Positions 9,231-19,241 of a stretch of DNA of 64,000 nucleotides are shown piece by piece. The translations under genes were made by a program, and so were the position numbers. The number at the start of each line of letters is the position of its first letter. The first letter of the stretch is position 1. This DNA is from SKHV01 sp963678565. Its GTDB lineage: Bacteria; Bacteroidota; Bacteroidia; Bacteroidales; Prolixibacteraceae. The DNA lies in contig OY782875.1 in NCBI GenBank assembly GCA_963678565.1, forward strand, positions 3,410,001-3,474,000. Direction: 5' to 3'. A model generated the notes under the pieces. The model had not been told where the DNA came from. It did no database searches and worked only from the letters and a program-made list of their open reading frames with translations.

Positions 9231-10646
9231 TTGAATTTAAAAAGAAACATCAATCATAAGGTTATAAAGGAAATTGCTGCTAAGGCAGATGAAAGAAAAC
9301 TTGAGACCTACATCATTGGCGGCTACGTCCGCGATATCATTATAGAACGTGCATCGAAAGACATCGATATTGTAACGCTTGGAAGTGGAATTGAACTAGC
9401 TAAAGAAGTTGCTCATTCATTAAATCCTAAAATGAAAGTGAGCATTTTCAAAACCTACGGAACGGCTCAATTTATTTACAAGGATACTGAAGTGGAATTT
9501 GTGGGAGCTCGAAAAGAATCGTACAATCGTGAATCGCGCAATCCTGTGGTAGAAGATGGTTCTTTAGAAGACGATCAAAATAGAAGAGATTTCACTATTA
9601 ATGCACTTGCGATAAGTTTAAATGCAGCTAATTACGGAGATTTAATCGATCCTTTTGGCGGATTAAATGATATTGAACAAAAAATTATTCGTACTCCACT
9701 TGATCCGGAAATTACTTTCGATGACGATCCCTTACGAATGATGCGCGCTATTCGGTTTGCCACCCAATTAAACTTCAGAATTGAAGAAAAAACCTTAGAT
9801 GCCATCTCGAAATACAGCGATCGAATTAAAATTATAACCAGAGAACGAATTGCCGATGAGTTGAATAAAATTATCATGGCTGAAAAACCCTCCATCGGAT
9901 TTAAATTGTTGGAAAAAACTGGCTTGTTGCAAATCATCTTTCCCGAACTTCAAAAAATGAAGGGAATTGATGTAGTAAACGGTATCGCGCATAAGGATAA
10001 TTTTTACCATACCTTAGCTGTACTTGATCGGATTGTACCCAATACCGATAATTTATGGTTGCGTTGGTCAGCTTTGTTGCACGATATCGCCAAGCCTATG
10101 ACCAAAAAGTTCCAAGATAATATTGGATGGACTTTCCATGGACACAATCATATTGGATCGAAAATTATACCGCGAATATTTAAAAAAATGAAGTTACCAC
10201 TGAATGATAAAATGAAATTCGTTCAGAAAATGGTGAATCTTCACATGCGCCCAATCGTACTTTCTGAAGAAGAAGTTTCTGATTCGGCAATACGCAGATT
10301 ATTGTTTGAAGCTGGCGATGATATTGATGAACTAATGACTTTGTGCGAAGCAGATATTACTTCTAAAAATGAAGTTAAAGTAAAAACTTATTTAAAGAAC
10401 TTTCAGTTAGTTCGTCAGAAATTAAAAGACTTGGAAGAACGGGATGCCATTCGAAATTTCCAACCTCCAGTATCGGGTGAAATTATCATGAAAACCTTTG
10501 ATTTAAAACCTTGTCGCGAAATTGGGATACTTAAAAATGCAATCAAAGAAGCTATTTTAGAAGGTGAAATTCACAACAATTATGAAGAGGCTTACAATTT
10601 CATGCTTAAAAAAGGAAAAGAAATGGGTTTTGTTAAGGCAAAATAA
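9231..10646 (+). CDS. cca: CCA-adding tRNA nucleotidyltransferase with HD domain
   Basis: This adds or repairs the 3'-CCA of tRNAs. That matters here because the two tRNA genes in this window do not encode CCA. The N-terminal nucleotidyltransferase domain has GGYVRD followed by the carboxylate pair DIDIV; then come the RRDFTINALA and DDPLRMMRAIRFA blocks, and an HD phosphohydrolase domain with LLHDIAKP and HGHNHIG. There is no ATG in the region. Two in-frame TTG codons can start it: 9210, or 9231, which I prefer because it leaves about 25 residues before the ETYIIGGYVRD motif as in relatives. The 3' end overlaps the convergent EEP gene by 14 bases. Confidence 0.9.
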   Translation: MNLKRNINHKVIKEIAAKADERKLETYIIGGYVRDIIIERASKDIDIVTLGSGIELAKEVAHSLNPKMKVSIFKTYGTAQFIYKDTEVEFVGARKESYNRESRNPVVEDGSLEDDQNRRDFTINALAISLNAANYGDLIDPFGGLNDIEQKIIRTPLDPEITFDDDPLRMMRAIRFATQLNFRIEEKTLDAISKYSDRIKIITRERIADELNKIIMAEKPSIGFKLLEKTGLLQIIFPELQKMKGIDVVNGIAHKDNFYHTLAVLDRIVPNTDNLWLRWSALLHDIAKPMTKKFQDNIGWTFHGHNHIGSKIIPRIFKKMKLPLNDKMKFVQKMVNLHMRPIVLSEEEVSDSAIRRLLFEAGDDIDELMTLCEADITSKNEVKVKTYLKNFQLVRQKLKDLEERDAIRNFQPPVSGEIIMKTFDLKPCREIGILKNAIKEAILEGEIHNNYEEAYNFMLKKGKEMGFVKAK

Positions 10647-11667
10647 GATCAATCATAACAGGTAAGTGATCACTAAAACCATCGTGATATTTGTATCCAA
10701 CATAAGTACGGTTTGGTTTTCTACCTAAATACTTTTCGTCTTCTTCAAGCAAGAAATCGGCATCAAATACCTTAAATGATTGTGGTTTAATATTTAGCCC
10801 AACACCATCGTTTAAACTTTCACTTACAATAATTTGATCTAGCAACTCCCAATTACCTTGGTATTTATGTGATCCTCTATTGTTTGTATCATTTTGCAAA
10901 GCAGGATGTATTAATTTTACATTTTCATATTTCTCCTTGGAAGAATGAGAAATCAAAAACTGGATGCTCTCCTCATCAGGTGCATCATTGAAATCGCCCA
11001 TAATCAAAACATTAGTCTTCTGATTTTCTTTTACAACAGAAGCAATTGCATGTTTTAGTGTTTTTGCAGCTAATTTTCGTAACGAAATTGTTTCCATTAC
11101 GCCACCGTATTTCGAAGGCCAATGATTCACAAATACATGCAAGGTATCTATTCCTATTGTTCCCTCAACGTAGAGTATATCGCGAGTTTTAAAATACTTG
11201 TCCTGCTCATTAACAACTGGAATTGCCCTAAACCCGATTGGAGTAAATCGGTCTTTTTGATACAAAAGCGCAACATCAATACCTCTTCGATCAGGTGATT
11301 CTTGATGAATAAAATGATATCCCATTTTATGCAGTGGAGTAGTTTCTAGTAGCTGATTTAACACCAAAACATTTTCAACTTCACACATTCCAATAAGTAC
11401 TGGAGATTGCTTATAGGAAGCGGCAACAATCACCTGATAAATTCTTTTTATCTTTTTATTCAATCGGCTTGCAGACCAATAACGATTTTGACCAGGAAGA
11501 AATTCCTCATCGTGTTTTAATGAATCATCGTGAACATCGAACAAGTTCTCAACATTATAAAATAATACACGTTCTGTAGTTTGTGCAAAACAAGGGTAAA
11601 TAGTAATAACAAATAGAAATATTAAAAGACTATTCTTTTTCGCCTGCCTTTTTTTCAACTCTTTCAT
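10633..11667 (-). CDS. Exported endonuclease/exonuclease/phosphatase family protein
   Basis: A DNase I-like fold protein with the expected metal and catalytic motifs: FYNVENLFD, CEVEN, RRGIDVALLY, VNHWPSKYGG, MGDFNDAP and the C-terminal SDHLPVMIDL. The substrate (nucleic acid or phosphoester) cannot be told from these. I chose the ATG at 11667, which starts a signal peptide (LLIFLFVITIYPCFAQ), so the protein is periplasmic or secreted; an upstream in-frame ATG at 11691 is less natural. The start overlaps the end of the preceding lipoprotein gene by 38 bases in another frame, indicating translational coupling. Confidence 0.85.
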   Translation of the reverse strand: MKELKKRQAKKNSLLIFLFVITIYPCFAQTTERVLFYNVENLFDVHDDSLKHDEEFLPGQNRYWSASRLNKKIKRIYQVIVAASYKQSPVLIGMCEVENVLVLNQLLETTPLHKMGYHFIHQESPDRRGIDVALLYQKDRFTPIGFRAIPVVNEQDKYFKTRDILYVEGTIGIDTLHVFVNHWPSKYGGVMETISLRKLAAKTLKHAIASVVKENQKTNVLIMGDFNDAPDEESIQFLISHSSKEKYENVKLIHPALQNDTNNRGSHKYQGNWELLDQIIVSESLNDGVGLNIKPQSFKVFDADFLLEEDEKYLGRKPNRTYVGYKYHDGFSDHLPVMIDLILP

Positions 11668-13063
11668 AGGCACCAAGGTCTGGGCCATCATCTTCTAAAC
11701 GAGAGACATTTAATAGATCATTGGGGACCAATTCACCAAAATCAATTGAACCAGCATCTTTAGCAACAGAAAGTGTATCCAATTGCCAATCGTATTGTGA
11801 ATAATTAACAAAATAGGGATCTTCGTTTTTTATAATGGCCTTATAGTGTTTTGAATTAGTAACATCAACCGAGTCGGCAATTTTCACCAAACAATGATCT
11901 AAATTAAAATTCGCCGCATAGTCTTCATGATTAAAAAAACCAAACTCACTGCTCAAACTTCCCCAAATAACAGAGTTACTTAAATTCATTGTATTCAAAT
12001 CGCCATAATAAACAGTAGTATCGCTAAGTTGATAGAAATTTGAAAAGAAAAAAGAATGTGTTTGTCTATTGGCTAATCCCCAATAATTTGCAATTGTACA
12101 GTGATTAAAATCGTAATCACCACCTCTATTTAATGAAACACAAAAATAACCACAATCGGCAACAACCGTATTGGAAGCATTAATATTTCCCGTCAATGCA
12201 TAAATTCCGGCAAATGCCATGTGCTCAATCTTCACATTTTCTAATTTAACATTGGTTACTCCATCGTAATCGAAATGCCCTACCTGTAAGCCAATAATTG
12301 CATTATAAATTCTTACATTTTCAAATACATTTGTTTTCGAATTGGGTAATAAAATCACACCATACCATTGAGAAGGTACATCTTCGTATAGTTTTTCTAA
12401 GCGATCGCCGGTAAAAATAATGGGTTCATTTGTTGTTCCAACAGCCTTTACATTGCCCCTTGCAACAAACTGTGCATCTTTATGAAAATAAACTTTAGTA
12501 CCTGCATCTATTTTAAGTGTTGCTCCTGCTTTTACTTCTACTTTATTATAAACTAGGTATGGTTTTTCACTGTTCCATGTGGTATCTTTATCAATAACTA
12601 AATTTCGAATTGGAACAAAATCCTGCCCCCAAGCCATTAGGTTTACCACTTGCTGATTTCCATTGATTGTAAAAACAATTGAGTCTTCCACAATCATAGG
12701 TTGATTACCTCCATTTGGATCAACATTTACCTCAACAAAAACAAATACACTATCCATCGATTGAATATACACATCTGCGGTATCACTTGTGCTTACACCA
12801 TCAATGGTTAACTTAAAATTTGAATGATCGCCACCAGCTAAATAAATAGACGAAACTTCAATTGGTTGCCCATACTTATTAATAACACGAAAATTTTGGG
12901 TGGTAGATCCAATGCTTGTAAAAACAGTATCGAACATCACAGTATCGGTCGAAAACACCAAAGAAGCATTGTCGTCAATTAAGAGATTCTCCTCGTCGCA
13001 GCTATTCAATAAGCATATAAGGAGAATCAAGAAGCCTGTTATTTTAAAAAAAGCTTTTGTCAA
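11630..13063 (-). CDS. Outer-membrane lipoprotein with beta-helix repeats
   Basis: Residues 1-22 form a lipoprotein signal peptide ending LLNSC, so the mature protein is probably lipid-anchored. An Ig-like N-terminal region with TVFTSIGSTTQNFRV is followed from about residue 170 by repeated short strands (KVEVKAGATLKIDAGTKV, KLENVKIEHMAF, NASNTVVADCG) typical of a right-handed parallel beta-helix. The end has the LGAYE segment seen in many such Bacteroidota proteins. I cannot assign a substrate. It is the first gene of a pair with the exported EEP-family enzyme, which overlaps it. Confidence 0.8.
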   Translation of the reverse strand: MTKAFFKITGFLILLICLLNSCDEENLLIDDNASLVFSTDTVMFDTVFTSIGSTTQNFRVINKYGQPIEVSSIYLAGGDHSNFKLTIDGVSTSDTADVYIQSMDSVFVFVEVNVDPNGGNQPMIVEDSIVFTINGNQQVVNLMAWGQDFVPIRNLVIDKDTTWNSEKPYLVYNKVEVKAGATLKIDAGTKVYFHKDAQFVARGNVKAVGTTNEPIIFTGDRLEKLYEDVPSQWYGVILLPNSKTNVFENVRIYNAIIGLQVGHFDYDGVTNVKLENVKIEHMAFAGIYALTGNINASNTVVADCGYFCVSLNRGGDYDFNHCTIANYWGLANRQTHSFFFSNFYQLSDTTVYYGDLNTMNLSNSVIWGSLSSEFGFFNHEDYAANFNLDHCLVKIADSVDVTNSKHYKAIIKNEDPYFVNYSQYDWQLDTLSVAKDAGSIDFGELVPNDLLNVSRLEDDGPDLGAYERVEKKAGEKE

Positions 13064-13134
13064 AAATCAAATATTAAGTTTGGAACAGAAACAAAATCTA
13101 ACTAATAACGCAAAAACTGTTTCAATATTCTTTT

Positions 13135-13142
13135 CAAAATTA
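13135..13142 (-). promoter_or_regulatory. Possible promoter of the lipoprotein/EEP pair, -7 element
   Basis: TAATTTTG on the minus strand matches TAnnTTTG and is 72 bases upstream of the lipoprotein start. No convincing -33 element is visible. Confidence 0.3.
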
Positions 13143-13280
13143 ATAAATTGAAACCTATTGTGCATTATATAATTTAAACTTTTTTAACATATTATAGAAT
13201 AACAAGTAAACTACTCTTGTTCAATATGTTTTAACAATTAAAAATGAATATCCTTAAACCTTAATTTTGACTTTTGGGGC

Positions 13281-14735
13281 TTAAAGACTTCTAAATTTCT
13301 TTTTAATCGAAAAGAAAAATAACAATAACCAGGTTATAAATGCATTGATGACAATTAATTCGAAACCAAATTGATAAGAAAATCCGAAATTATCGACGAG
13401 TTTAGTTATTCCAAAAGTGGCAGCAGGTGCTAATAAAGCGATTGGGAAAATACTAAATCGCCAAGGCCTTCTTTTTGTAAAAAAAGCAAAAGTAAAAATA
13501 CCAAGAATCGGACCGTAGGTATAGCCGGCAGCTTTAAAAATTGCTACAACTACACTTTCATCATTAAATTCGTAAAAGCCCATGATGATACCAAACAATA
13601 AAAAACTAATACCAACATGAGTCCAATTTCGAACATGAGTTTGAAAATTATCGGGTAACTTATCAATTTTAATAAAATCGATACAAATTGCAGTGGTTAA
13701 GGCTGTAGTTGCCGAATCGGCGCTTGAAAAAGCGGCAGCAGAAATTCCTAAAATAAACAATATTGCAACTGCTTTACTAAAATGATTCAACGCTAAAAAC
13801 GGAAAAATCCGGTCGCTTCGTTCGGGTAATGCTAGTCCCATTTGATTTGAATATTCCATTAAAAATGCTCCTAGGAATAAGAACAATACAATTGCTATCA
13901 CAAACCAAATACTAAACCAAATCATATTTTTTTGAGCTTGTCCGGCATTCTTACAGGTCAAGTTTTTCTGCACTATATCCTGATCAAAACCATTCAAAGC
14001 GATGGCCATAAAAATTCCGGCCACAAATTGTTTCAAAAAGAAATTAGAACTTCTCCAATCGAAATTAAAAATGGCATATTTATTTCCAAGATCAACAGAA
14101 TTAACCAAGCCCGACACATCAGGCGTATTCTTAAAAATCCAAACCACCGTAGCAATTACGGCAATTAACAATACTGTAGTTTGAATGGTATCGGACCAAA
14201 CAACCACTTTGATACCTGACCGAAATGTATACAACCAGATTAATAGTAAAGCCACAACAACGGTAGCTTCAAATGGAATCCCCAAAGGATCAGAAATGGC
14301 CATTTGCAACACCAAAACAGCCAAAAATAAACGAAAGGCCGCACCTATTAACTTAGAAATAATGAATAAAAAAGAAGTGGTTTTATGCCCTGTTGTACCA
14401 AGCCGCTTTTCTAATGTTGAATAGATCGAAACCACATTCATTTTATAATAGTAAGGCAATAAAAACTTAGCGATTACTAAATAGCCTACAAAGTTACCCA
14501 ATACAAACTGCAAATAATAAAATGCACTGTTGGCAACTTCTCCCGGCACCGATATAAAAGTGACTCCCGATAAAGTTGCTCCAATCATTCCAAATGCAAC
14601 TATGTACCAAGGTGATTGTCGATCGCCATTGTAAAACGACTTCAAGGTACTTTTTCGACTAATTATTACCGATAAAATTAATAATAGGACAAAATAGCCA
14701 AAGAAATAATATAGGATACTTTTAGGTTCTAACAT
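13281..14735 (-). CDS. Sodium:solute symporter family transporter
   Basis: A 484-residue integral membrane protein with about 13 hydrophobic helices and SSS-family features: GATLSGVTFISVPGEV near residue 55, FDQDIVQKNLTCKN in the centre, and SAAAFSSADSATTALTTA around residue 335 for sodium binding. Substrate is not determined by sequence. It lies 23 bases downstream of the NamZ-like gene on the same strand and opposite a GH3::beta-lactamase gene, so uptake of a peptidoglycan-derived amino sugar such as MurNAc is a reasonable inference from context only. Confidence 0.88.
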   Translation of the reverse strand: MLEPKSILYYFFGYFVLLLILSVIISRKSTLKSFYNGDRQSPWYIVAFGMIGATLSGVTFISVPGEVANSAFYYLQFVLGNFVGYLVIAKFLLPYYYKMNVVSIYSTLEKRLGTTGHKTTSFLFIISKLIGAAFRLFLAVLVLQMAISDPLGIPFEATVVVALLLIWLYTFRSGIKVVVWSDTIQTTVLLIAVIATVVWIFKNTPDVSGLVNSVDLGNKYAIFNFDWRSSNFFLKQFVAGIFMAIALNGFDQDIVQKNLTCKNAGQAQKNMIWFSIWFVIAIVLFLFLGAFLMEYSNQMGLALPERSDRIFPFLALNHFSKAVAILFILGISAAAFSSADSATTALTTAICIDFIKIDKLPDNFQTHVRNWTHVGISFLLFGIIMGFYEFNDESVVVAIFKAAGYTYGPILGIFTFAFFTKRRPWRFSIFPIALLAPAATFGITKLVDNFGFSYQFGFELIVINAFITWLLLFFFSIKKKFRSL

Positions 14736-14758
14736 CTATTCGAATCAATTATTTTAAC

Positions 14759-15946
14759 TTAAGGATACAATAAGTATTGCTCTCTTATCAGTTGATAAGC
14801 ATCAATTTTGGGCTGCCAACTCTCAGTTATTTCTTCTGCCGTCATCCCACGATTCACCTTCTCATAAAACTCGGGATCGCCGGTAAGCAGATCAATCCAT
14901 CTTCTGCTTTTCCAAAATTTTTCTGAAGCTTCTATTTTCTGATAAGCTTCAATAAATGGGTTTAATGAAAAAGAATTGTAATGGTCACTTGAACGAAAAT
15001 CAATACCATAGCACGTTTGATTTTCATGCAATGGATACTTACTCATTCCCTCAATCGAACGAGGTATGAATTCAAAGTCGCCAAAAGTTGAATCAGGATA
15101 ACCAATTACCTGAAAGGGAAATAAGGTGCCTCGTCCTACACTTACATTGGTTGCTTCAAACAAACACAACGACGGATACAACCTGATGGATCGATAATTT
15201 GGCAAATTTGGCGACGGTTTTATAGGCAATTCATACTTTGTTTGGTGCGTATAATTTTTAACAGGAATTATCTCCAAATCGCACTTCCCATGGGGTAACC
15301 AACCTTCGCCATTGATCATCAAAGCCAACTCTCCCACGGTACAACCATGAACAATTGGAATTGGGTGCATCCCCACAAACGACTGTAATGAAGTATCTAA
15401 AACGGCTCCTGCAACGTAATCACCATTCGGGTTGGGTCGGTCTAATACAAGCACTTTTACGTTGTACTCAGCCGCAGCGTCCATCAAATAATGCATCGTT
15501 GAAATGTATGTGTAAAACCGACAACCAACATCTTGCATATCAAAAACTACCACATCCAGTCCATCCATCTGCTCTCTTGTTGGACGTTTGTTTGTTCCAT
15601 ACAAGGAAATTATTGAAATTCCAGTTTTTTCGTCAACATCATCTTTTACAATTTCACCTGCATCGGCTTTTCCTCGGATGCCATGCTCTGCGGCAAAAAT
15701 ACGATCCACCTCAATCTCCGATTCCAATAAAAAATCGATCAAATGAACCGTATCAACCAGCGAAGATTGATTCACTACCAAGCCCACTTTTTTATCTCTT
15801 AAGAGTTCTAAATAAGCTTCAGTCTGTGTTGCACCAACTTCAATTTGAGTTTGGTCCTTTTTTTGTGCACTGCACGAGGAAAAAACAATTTGAAAAAATA
15901 TTAAAGAAAAACCGATCAATATAACTTTTGATGAAAGCCGTTTCAT
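14759..15946 (-). CDS. namZ: NamZ-like exo-beta-N-acetylmuramidase (DUF1343) lipoprotein
   Basis: This matches the DUF1343 family, whose characterised Bacillus member NamZ removes MurNAc from the non-reducing end of peptidoglycan chains. Recognisable blocks are GLVVNQSSLVD, AAEHGIRGKADAGE, SLYGTNKRPT, FDMQDVGCRFYTYIST, DRPNPNG and the C-terminal EATNVSVGRGT. The start at 15946 gives a signal peptide ending FSSCS, so it is likely a lipoprotein; the in-frame ATG at 15964 adds six residues. It heads an operon with the symporter and is divergent from the GH3 fusion, consistent with stepwise MurNAc/GlcNAc release. Enzyme specificity in this organism is inferred. Confidence 0.88.
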   Translation of the reverse strand: MKRLSSKVILIGFSLIFFQIVFSSCSAQKKDQTQIEVGATQTEAYLELLRDKKVGLVVNQSSLVDTVHLIDFLLESEIEVDRIFAAEHGIRGKADAGEIVKDDVDEKTGISIISLYGTNKRPTREQMDGLDVVVFDMQDVGCRFYTYISTMHYLMDAAAEYNVKVLVLDRPNPNGDYVAGAVLDTSLQSFVGMHPIPIVHGCTVGELALMINGEGWLPHGKCDLEIIPVKNYTHQTKYELPIKPSPNLPNYRSIRLYPSLCLFEATNVSVGRGTLFPFQVIGYPDSTFGDFEFIPRSIEGMSKYPLHENQTCYGIDFRSSDHYNSFSLNPFIEAYQKIEASEKFWKSRRWIDLLTGDPEFYEKVNRGMTAEEITESWQPKIDAYQLIREQYLLYP

Positions 15947-16041
15947 AAATTTGCGGTAAACCATTGAAAATTGTGATTATCATTGGCAATATACTAACAA
16001 GCTTTTATTTTAACGACTTATTACAATACGAAAATAATTAA

Positions 16042-19008
16042 ATGAAAAATATACAATTATCAACACTTTCTCTTTTATTATTTTTAATAATCTCACAATT
16101 ATCTCTTGCACAAAAGCGTCCACCAATTCTAGATGCAAATAAGAATTGGGCTGATTCCATTTTGTCTACACTAACACTTGATGAAAAAATTGGGCAGTTA
16201 ATAATGGTGACCGCTTATAGTAATTTGGGATCGTCGGATGAAGCACTCATAAAATCACAAATTGAAAAGTACAAGATTGGCGGAGTACTTTTTTTAAAAT
16301 CACATCCATACAGACTGCATACACTAACTCAACGATATCAAGCTGCTTCAAATATTCCGCTATTTATGGCTATTGATGCAGAAAATGGTCTTTCATTCAG
16401 AGTAGATTCGACCATTCGCTATCCGCATTTAATGGCACTTGGTGCAATTCAAAACGACTCATTAATTTATCAGATGGGGCGTGAAATTGGCCAACAATGC
16501 AAAACTCTTGGTATTAATTTAAATTTTGCGCCGGTTGCCGATGTGAACAACAATCCCAAGAACCCAATCATTAATTATCGTTCGTTTGGGGAATTACCAG
16601 AAAAAGTAGCAGACAAAACATGGATGTTGGCAAGTGGAATGCAAGATGAAAATGTTTTGGTAACCGCAAAACACTTCCCGGGACATGGCAACACCTCTTT
16701 CGATTCGCATTTAGCTTTACCAACCATTAATCGCACTTATGATCAACTGAAAGCACTTGAATTAATTCCATTTCAATATTCGATTGATCAAGGAATAAAT
16801 GGAATTATGAGCGCCCATTTGAATCTTCCAAAAATTGAAAACAGAGGAATTCCTGCGACACTTTCTTCCAAAATAATAAATGGAATATTACGTGATTCGA
16901 TGCAGTTTAAAGGACTGATTTTTTCGGATGCTTTGAATATGAAAGGAATTACCAACCATTTTAAAGAAGGAGATGCTGCTGTTGAAGCATTTAAAGCAGG
17001 GGTTGATGTTGTTGAATTTGTGATCAAACCGAAATCGGTTATTAATGCGGTAAAAAAGGCGATACGAAAAGGTGATTTAACAGAAGCAGAAATCGACGAG
17101 AAATGCTATCGCGTACTGTTAGCTAAAAGTTGGATTTCAAAAGATGATAATCCACAAAAAATACCCCAAAATTTGCATAACGAGCTCAATAAAAAAGACT
17201 ATCAAATTACGAATCGGCAGCTACACAAAAGTGCAATTACGGTGGTTCAAAACCAAGGTCAACTGCTTCCCTTAAGACGACTGGATACATTAAAAGTTGC
17301 ATCCATTGTAATTGGTTCCGAAAAAGAAACATTGTTTCAAAAGCGCCTTAGCGATTATACAACGGTGGAACATTATAACCTTAATGAATTCTCTTCCAAT
17401 GCTTCAAAATCGCAACTACTAAACGAATTGAAGGCTTTTAATTTGGTAATTATTGGAGTCAACGGAAGCTGGATGTCGCCGGGAAGCAAATTTCATTTAA
17501 GCGAAACTCAAATTGAATTGGTCGATCAACTTGCAGAAGCAAAGAATTCAATTCTGGTTCATTTTGGAAATCCTTATGCATTGACGTACTTTAAAAACTT
17601 AAGTCAGCTAAAATCAATTTTAGTGAGCTATGGAGAAAATAGTTTATATTATGATTTTGCAGCTCAAACGATATTTGGAGCACATACAAGTAGCGGTAAA
17701 TTACCAGTTTCGGTTAATGAATATTATAAGGCTGGTAGCGGTTATACATTAAATAAAATTGACCGACTAGCTTATGGTATTCCCGAAGAAAAAGGATTTG
17801 ACAGTAAAAAATTAATCAGTGTAATCGATTCTTTTGCCAATATGGGAATACAGGAAATGATTTTCCCGGGTTGTCAAATTCTAGTTGCCAAAAAAGGCGC
17901 AATTGTATTTCACAAGGCATATGGTTACTATACCTACAGCAAGCAAACCCCATTAAAAGAATCGGCCATTTATGATTGGGCATCGTTAACAAAGATCACA
18001 GGCCCTTTACCATTATTAATGCAGCTTTACGATCAAAATAAGTTCAATTTAGATGAACCAATAAGTAAACTTTATATTCCGCTTCGGTTTAGCAATAAAA
18101 AAGATATAACCTGGCGCGAAACGCTTAGTCACCAAGCACAATTACAACCTTGGATTAACTTTTATGCGGCTGCAAAATCAGGAACAAAGAAGGAACAACA
18201 AAATATCTTTAGAAAACGTCCTTCAAAAGAATTTAACATCCGTATTTCAGAGCATTTGTATGAGCACAAAGATTACAAAACCATCATGATCGATTCGATT
18301 TTGAAATCTGATTTATTGCCCGAAAAAAAGTATAAATATTCTGGATTGGCCTTTTATCTCTTTCCCGAAATTATTCAACTAGAATTTCGTGAAACATTTG
18401 ACAATGTACTACAACAAAATATATTAAAGCCTTTAGGAGCAAATACTGTTACTTTTCATGCCTACAATAAATTCAGGAAGTCGGATATTGTTCCAACAGA
18501 ACAAGACAATTTTTTCAGGAAAGAATTGCTGCAAGGCTTTGTGCATGATGAAGGTTGTTCCATGTTTGGTGGAGTTTCAGGAAATGCTGGGCTCTTTGGA
18601 AACACGAACGATTTAGCCAAAATCATGCAAATGTATCTTCAAAAAGGGAGCTATGGTGGGCAGCAATTTATTCAAACCTCAACAATGGATGAATTTACCA
18701 GCGTTCAATATCTCGATAACGAGAACAGAAGAGGTTTAGGCTTTGATAAACCATATTTAGAAAATAGTGAAAAAGAAATAAAAGATGCTTATCCTGCAAC
18801 TGCGGTGAGCACTAAAAGTTTTGGGCATTCGGGCTATACAGGAACTTTTGCATGGGCAGATCCGGAAAATGAATTACTTTTCATTTTTATGTCGAACAGA
18901 GTTTACCCAAGTAGAAACAATACAAAATTATTTGATTTAAACTTTCGACCAGAATTGCAACAAGCCATTTACAATTGTCAAGAAACTTTTAAAACACCCG
19001 AGTATTAA
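16042..19008 (+). CDS. GH3 beta-N-acetylglucosaminidase fused to serine beta-lactamase-type domain
   Basis: A signal peptide (to about residue 24) is followed by a GH3 catalytic domain of the NagZ type: KHFPGHGNTSFDSH (210-223) holds the Asp/His acid-base dyad, and SDALNM has the nucleophile Asp296. A second GH3 subdomain follows, to about residue 570. From about 590 to the end is a class C-like serine hydrolase: SLTK with Ser648/Lys651, YSG at 766-768 in place of YxN, and GHSG with His929. The fusion of a glucosaminidase to an amidase/esterase-like domain is found in many Bacteroidota. It would act on cell-wall fragments in the periplasm, next to NamZ. The specificity of the second domain is uncertain because the YxN Asn is Gly. 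Confidence 0.9.
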   Translation: MKNIQLSTLSLLLFLIISQLSLAQKRPPILDANKNWADSILSTLTLDEKIGQLIMVTAYSNLGSSDEALIKSQIEKYKIGGVLFLKSHPYRLHTLTQRYQAASNIPLFMAIDAENGLSFRVDSTIRYPHLMALGAIQNDSLIYQMGREIGQQCKTLGINLNFAPVADVNNNPKNPIINYRSFGELPEKVADKTWMLASGMQDENVLVTAKHFPGHGNTSFDSHLALPTINRTYDQLKALELIPFQYSIDQGINGIMSAHLNLPKIENRGIPATLSSKIINGILRDSMQFKGLIFSDALNMKGITNHFKEGDAAVEAFKAGVDVVEFVIKPKSVINAVKKAIRKGDLTEAEIDEKCYRVLLAKSWISKDDNPQKIPQNLHNELNKKDYQITNRQLHKSAITVVQNQGQLLPLRRLDTLKVASIVIGSEKETLFQKRLSDYTTVEHYNLNEFSSNASKSQLLNELKAFNLVIIGVNGSWMSPGSKFHLSETQIELVDQLAEAKNSILVHFGNPYALTYFKNLSQLKSILVSYGENSLYYDFAAQTIFGAHTSSGKLPVSVNEYYKAGSGYTLNKIDRLAYGIPEEKGFDSKKLISVIDSFANMGIQEMIFPGCQILVAKKGAIVFHKAYGYYTYSKQTPLKESAIYDWASLTKITGPLPLLMQLYDQNKFNLDEPISKLYIPLRFSNKKDITWRETLSHQAQLQPWINFYAAAKSGTKKEQQNIFRKRPSKEFNIRISEHLYEHKDYKTIMIDSILKSDLLPEKKYKYSGLAFYLFPEIIQLEFRETFDNVLQQNILKPLGANTVTFHAYNKFRKSDIVPTEQDNFFRKELLQGFVHDEGCSMFGGVSGNAGLFGNTNDLAKIMQMYLQKGSYGGQQFIQTSTMDEFTSVQYLDNENRRGLGFDKPYLENSEKEIKDAYPATAVSTKSFGHSGYTGTFAWADPENELLFIFMSNRVYPSRNNTKLFDLNFRPELQQAIYNCQETFKTPEY

Positions 19009-19241
19009 AATTCGTTAAATGTCAAAAAACATAAGATTTCTAATAAAATATCAAGAACAACTCCAAAGCATTATATCCAAAGGCTTTGCTATGCTCATCC
19101 GATGTCAACACCATTGATTTAGATATATTTACAAGCTTTAATTAACAGCGCTAGGTATTTGTTTATAACGAAATAAATTTTAAATTAGAAGGACAATCGA
19201 GTTAACTAATCTTTAATTTATAACCATAAAAATTTATTTCC

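Noticed and set aside
15355..15924. 189-residue plus-strand ORF
   Set aside because: Antisense shadow of the NamZ gene; Gln/Leu/Pro-rich sequence without a domain.
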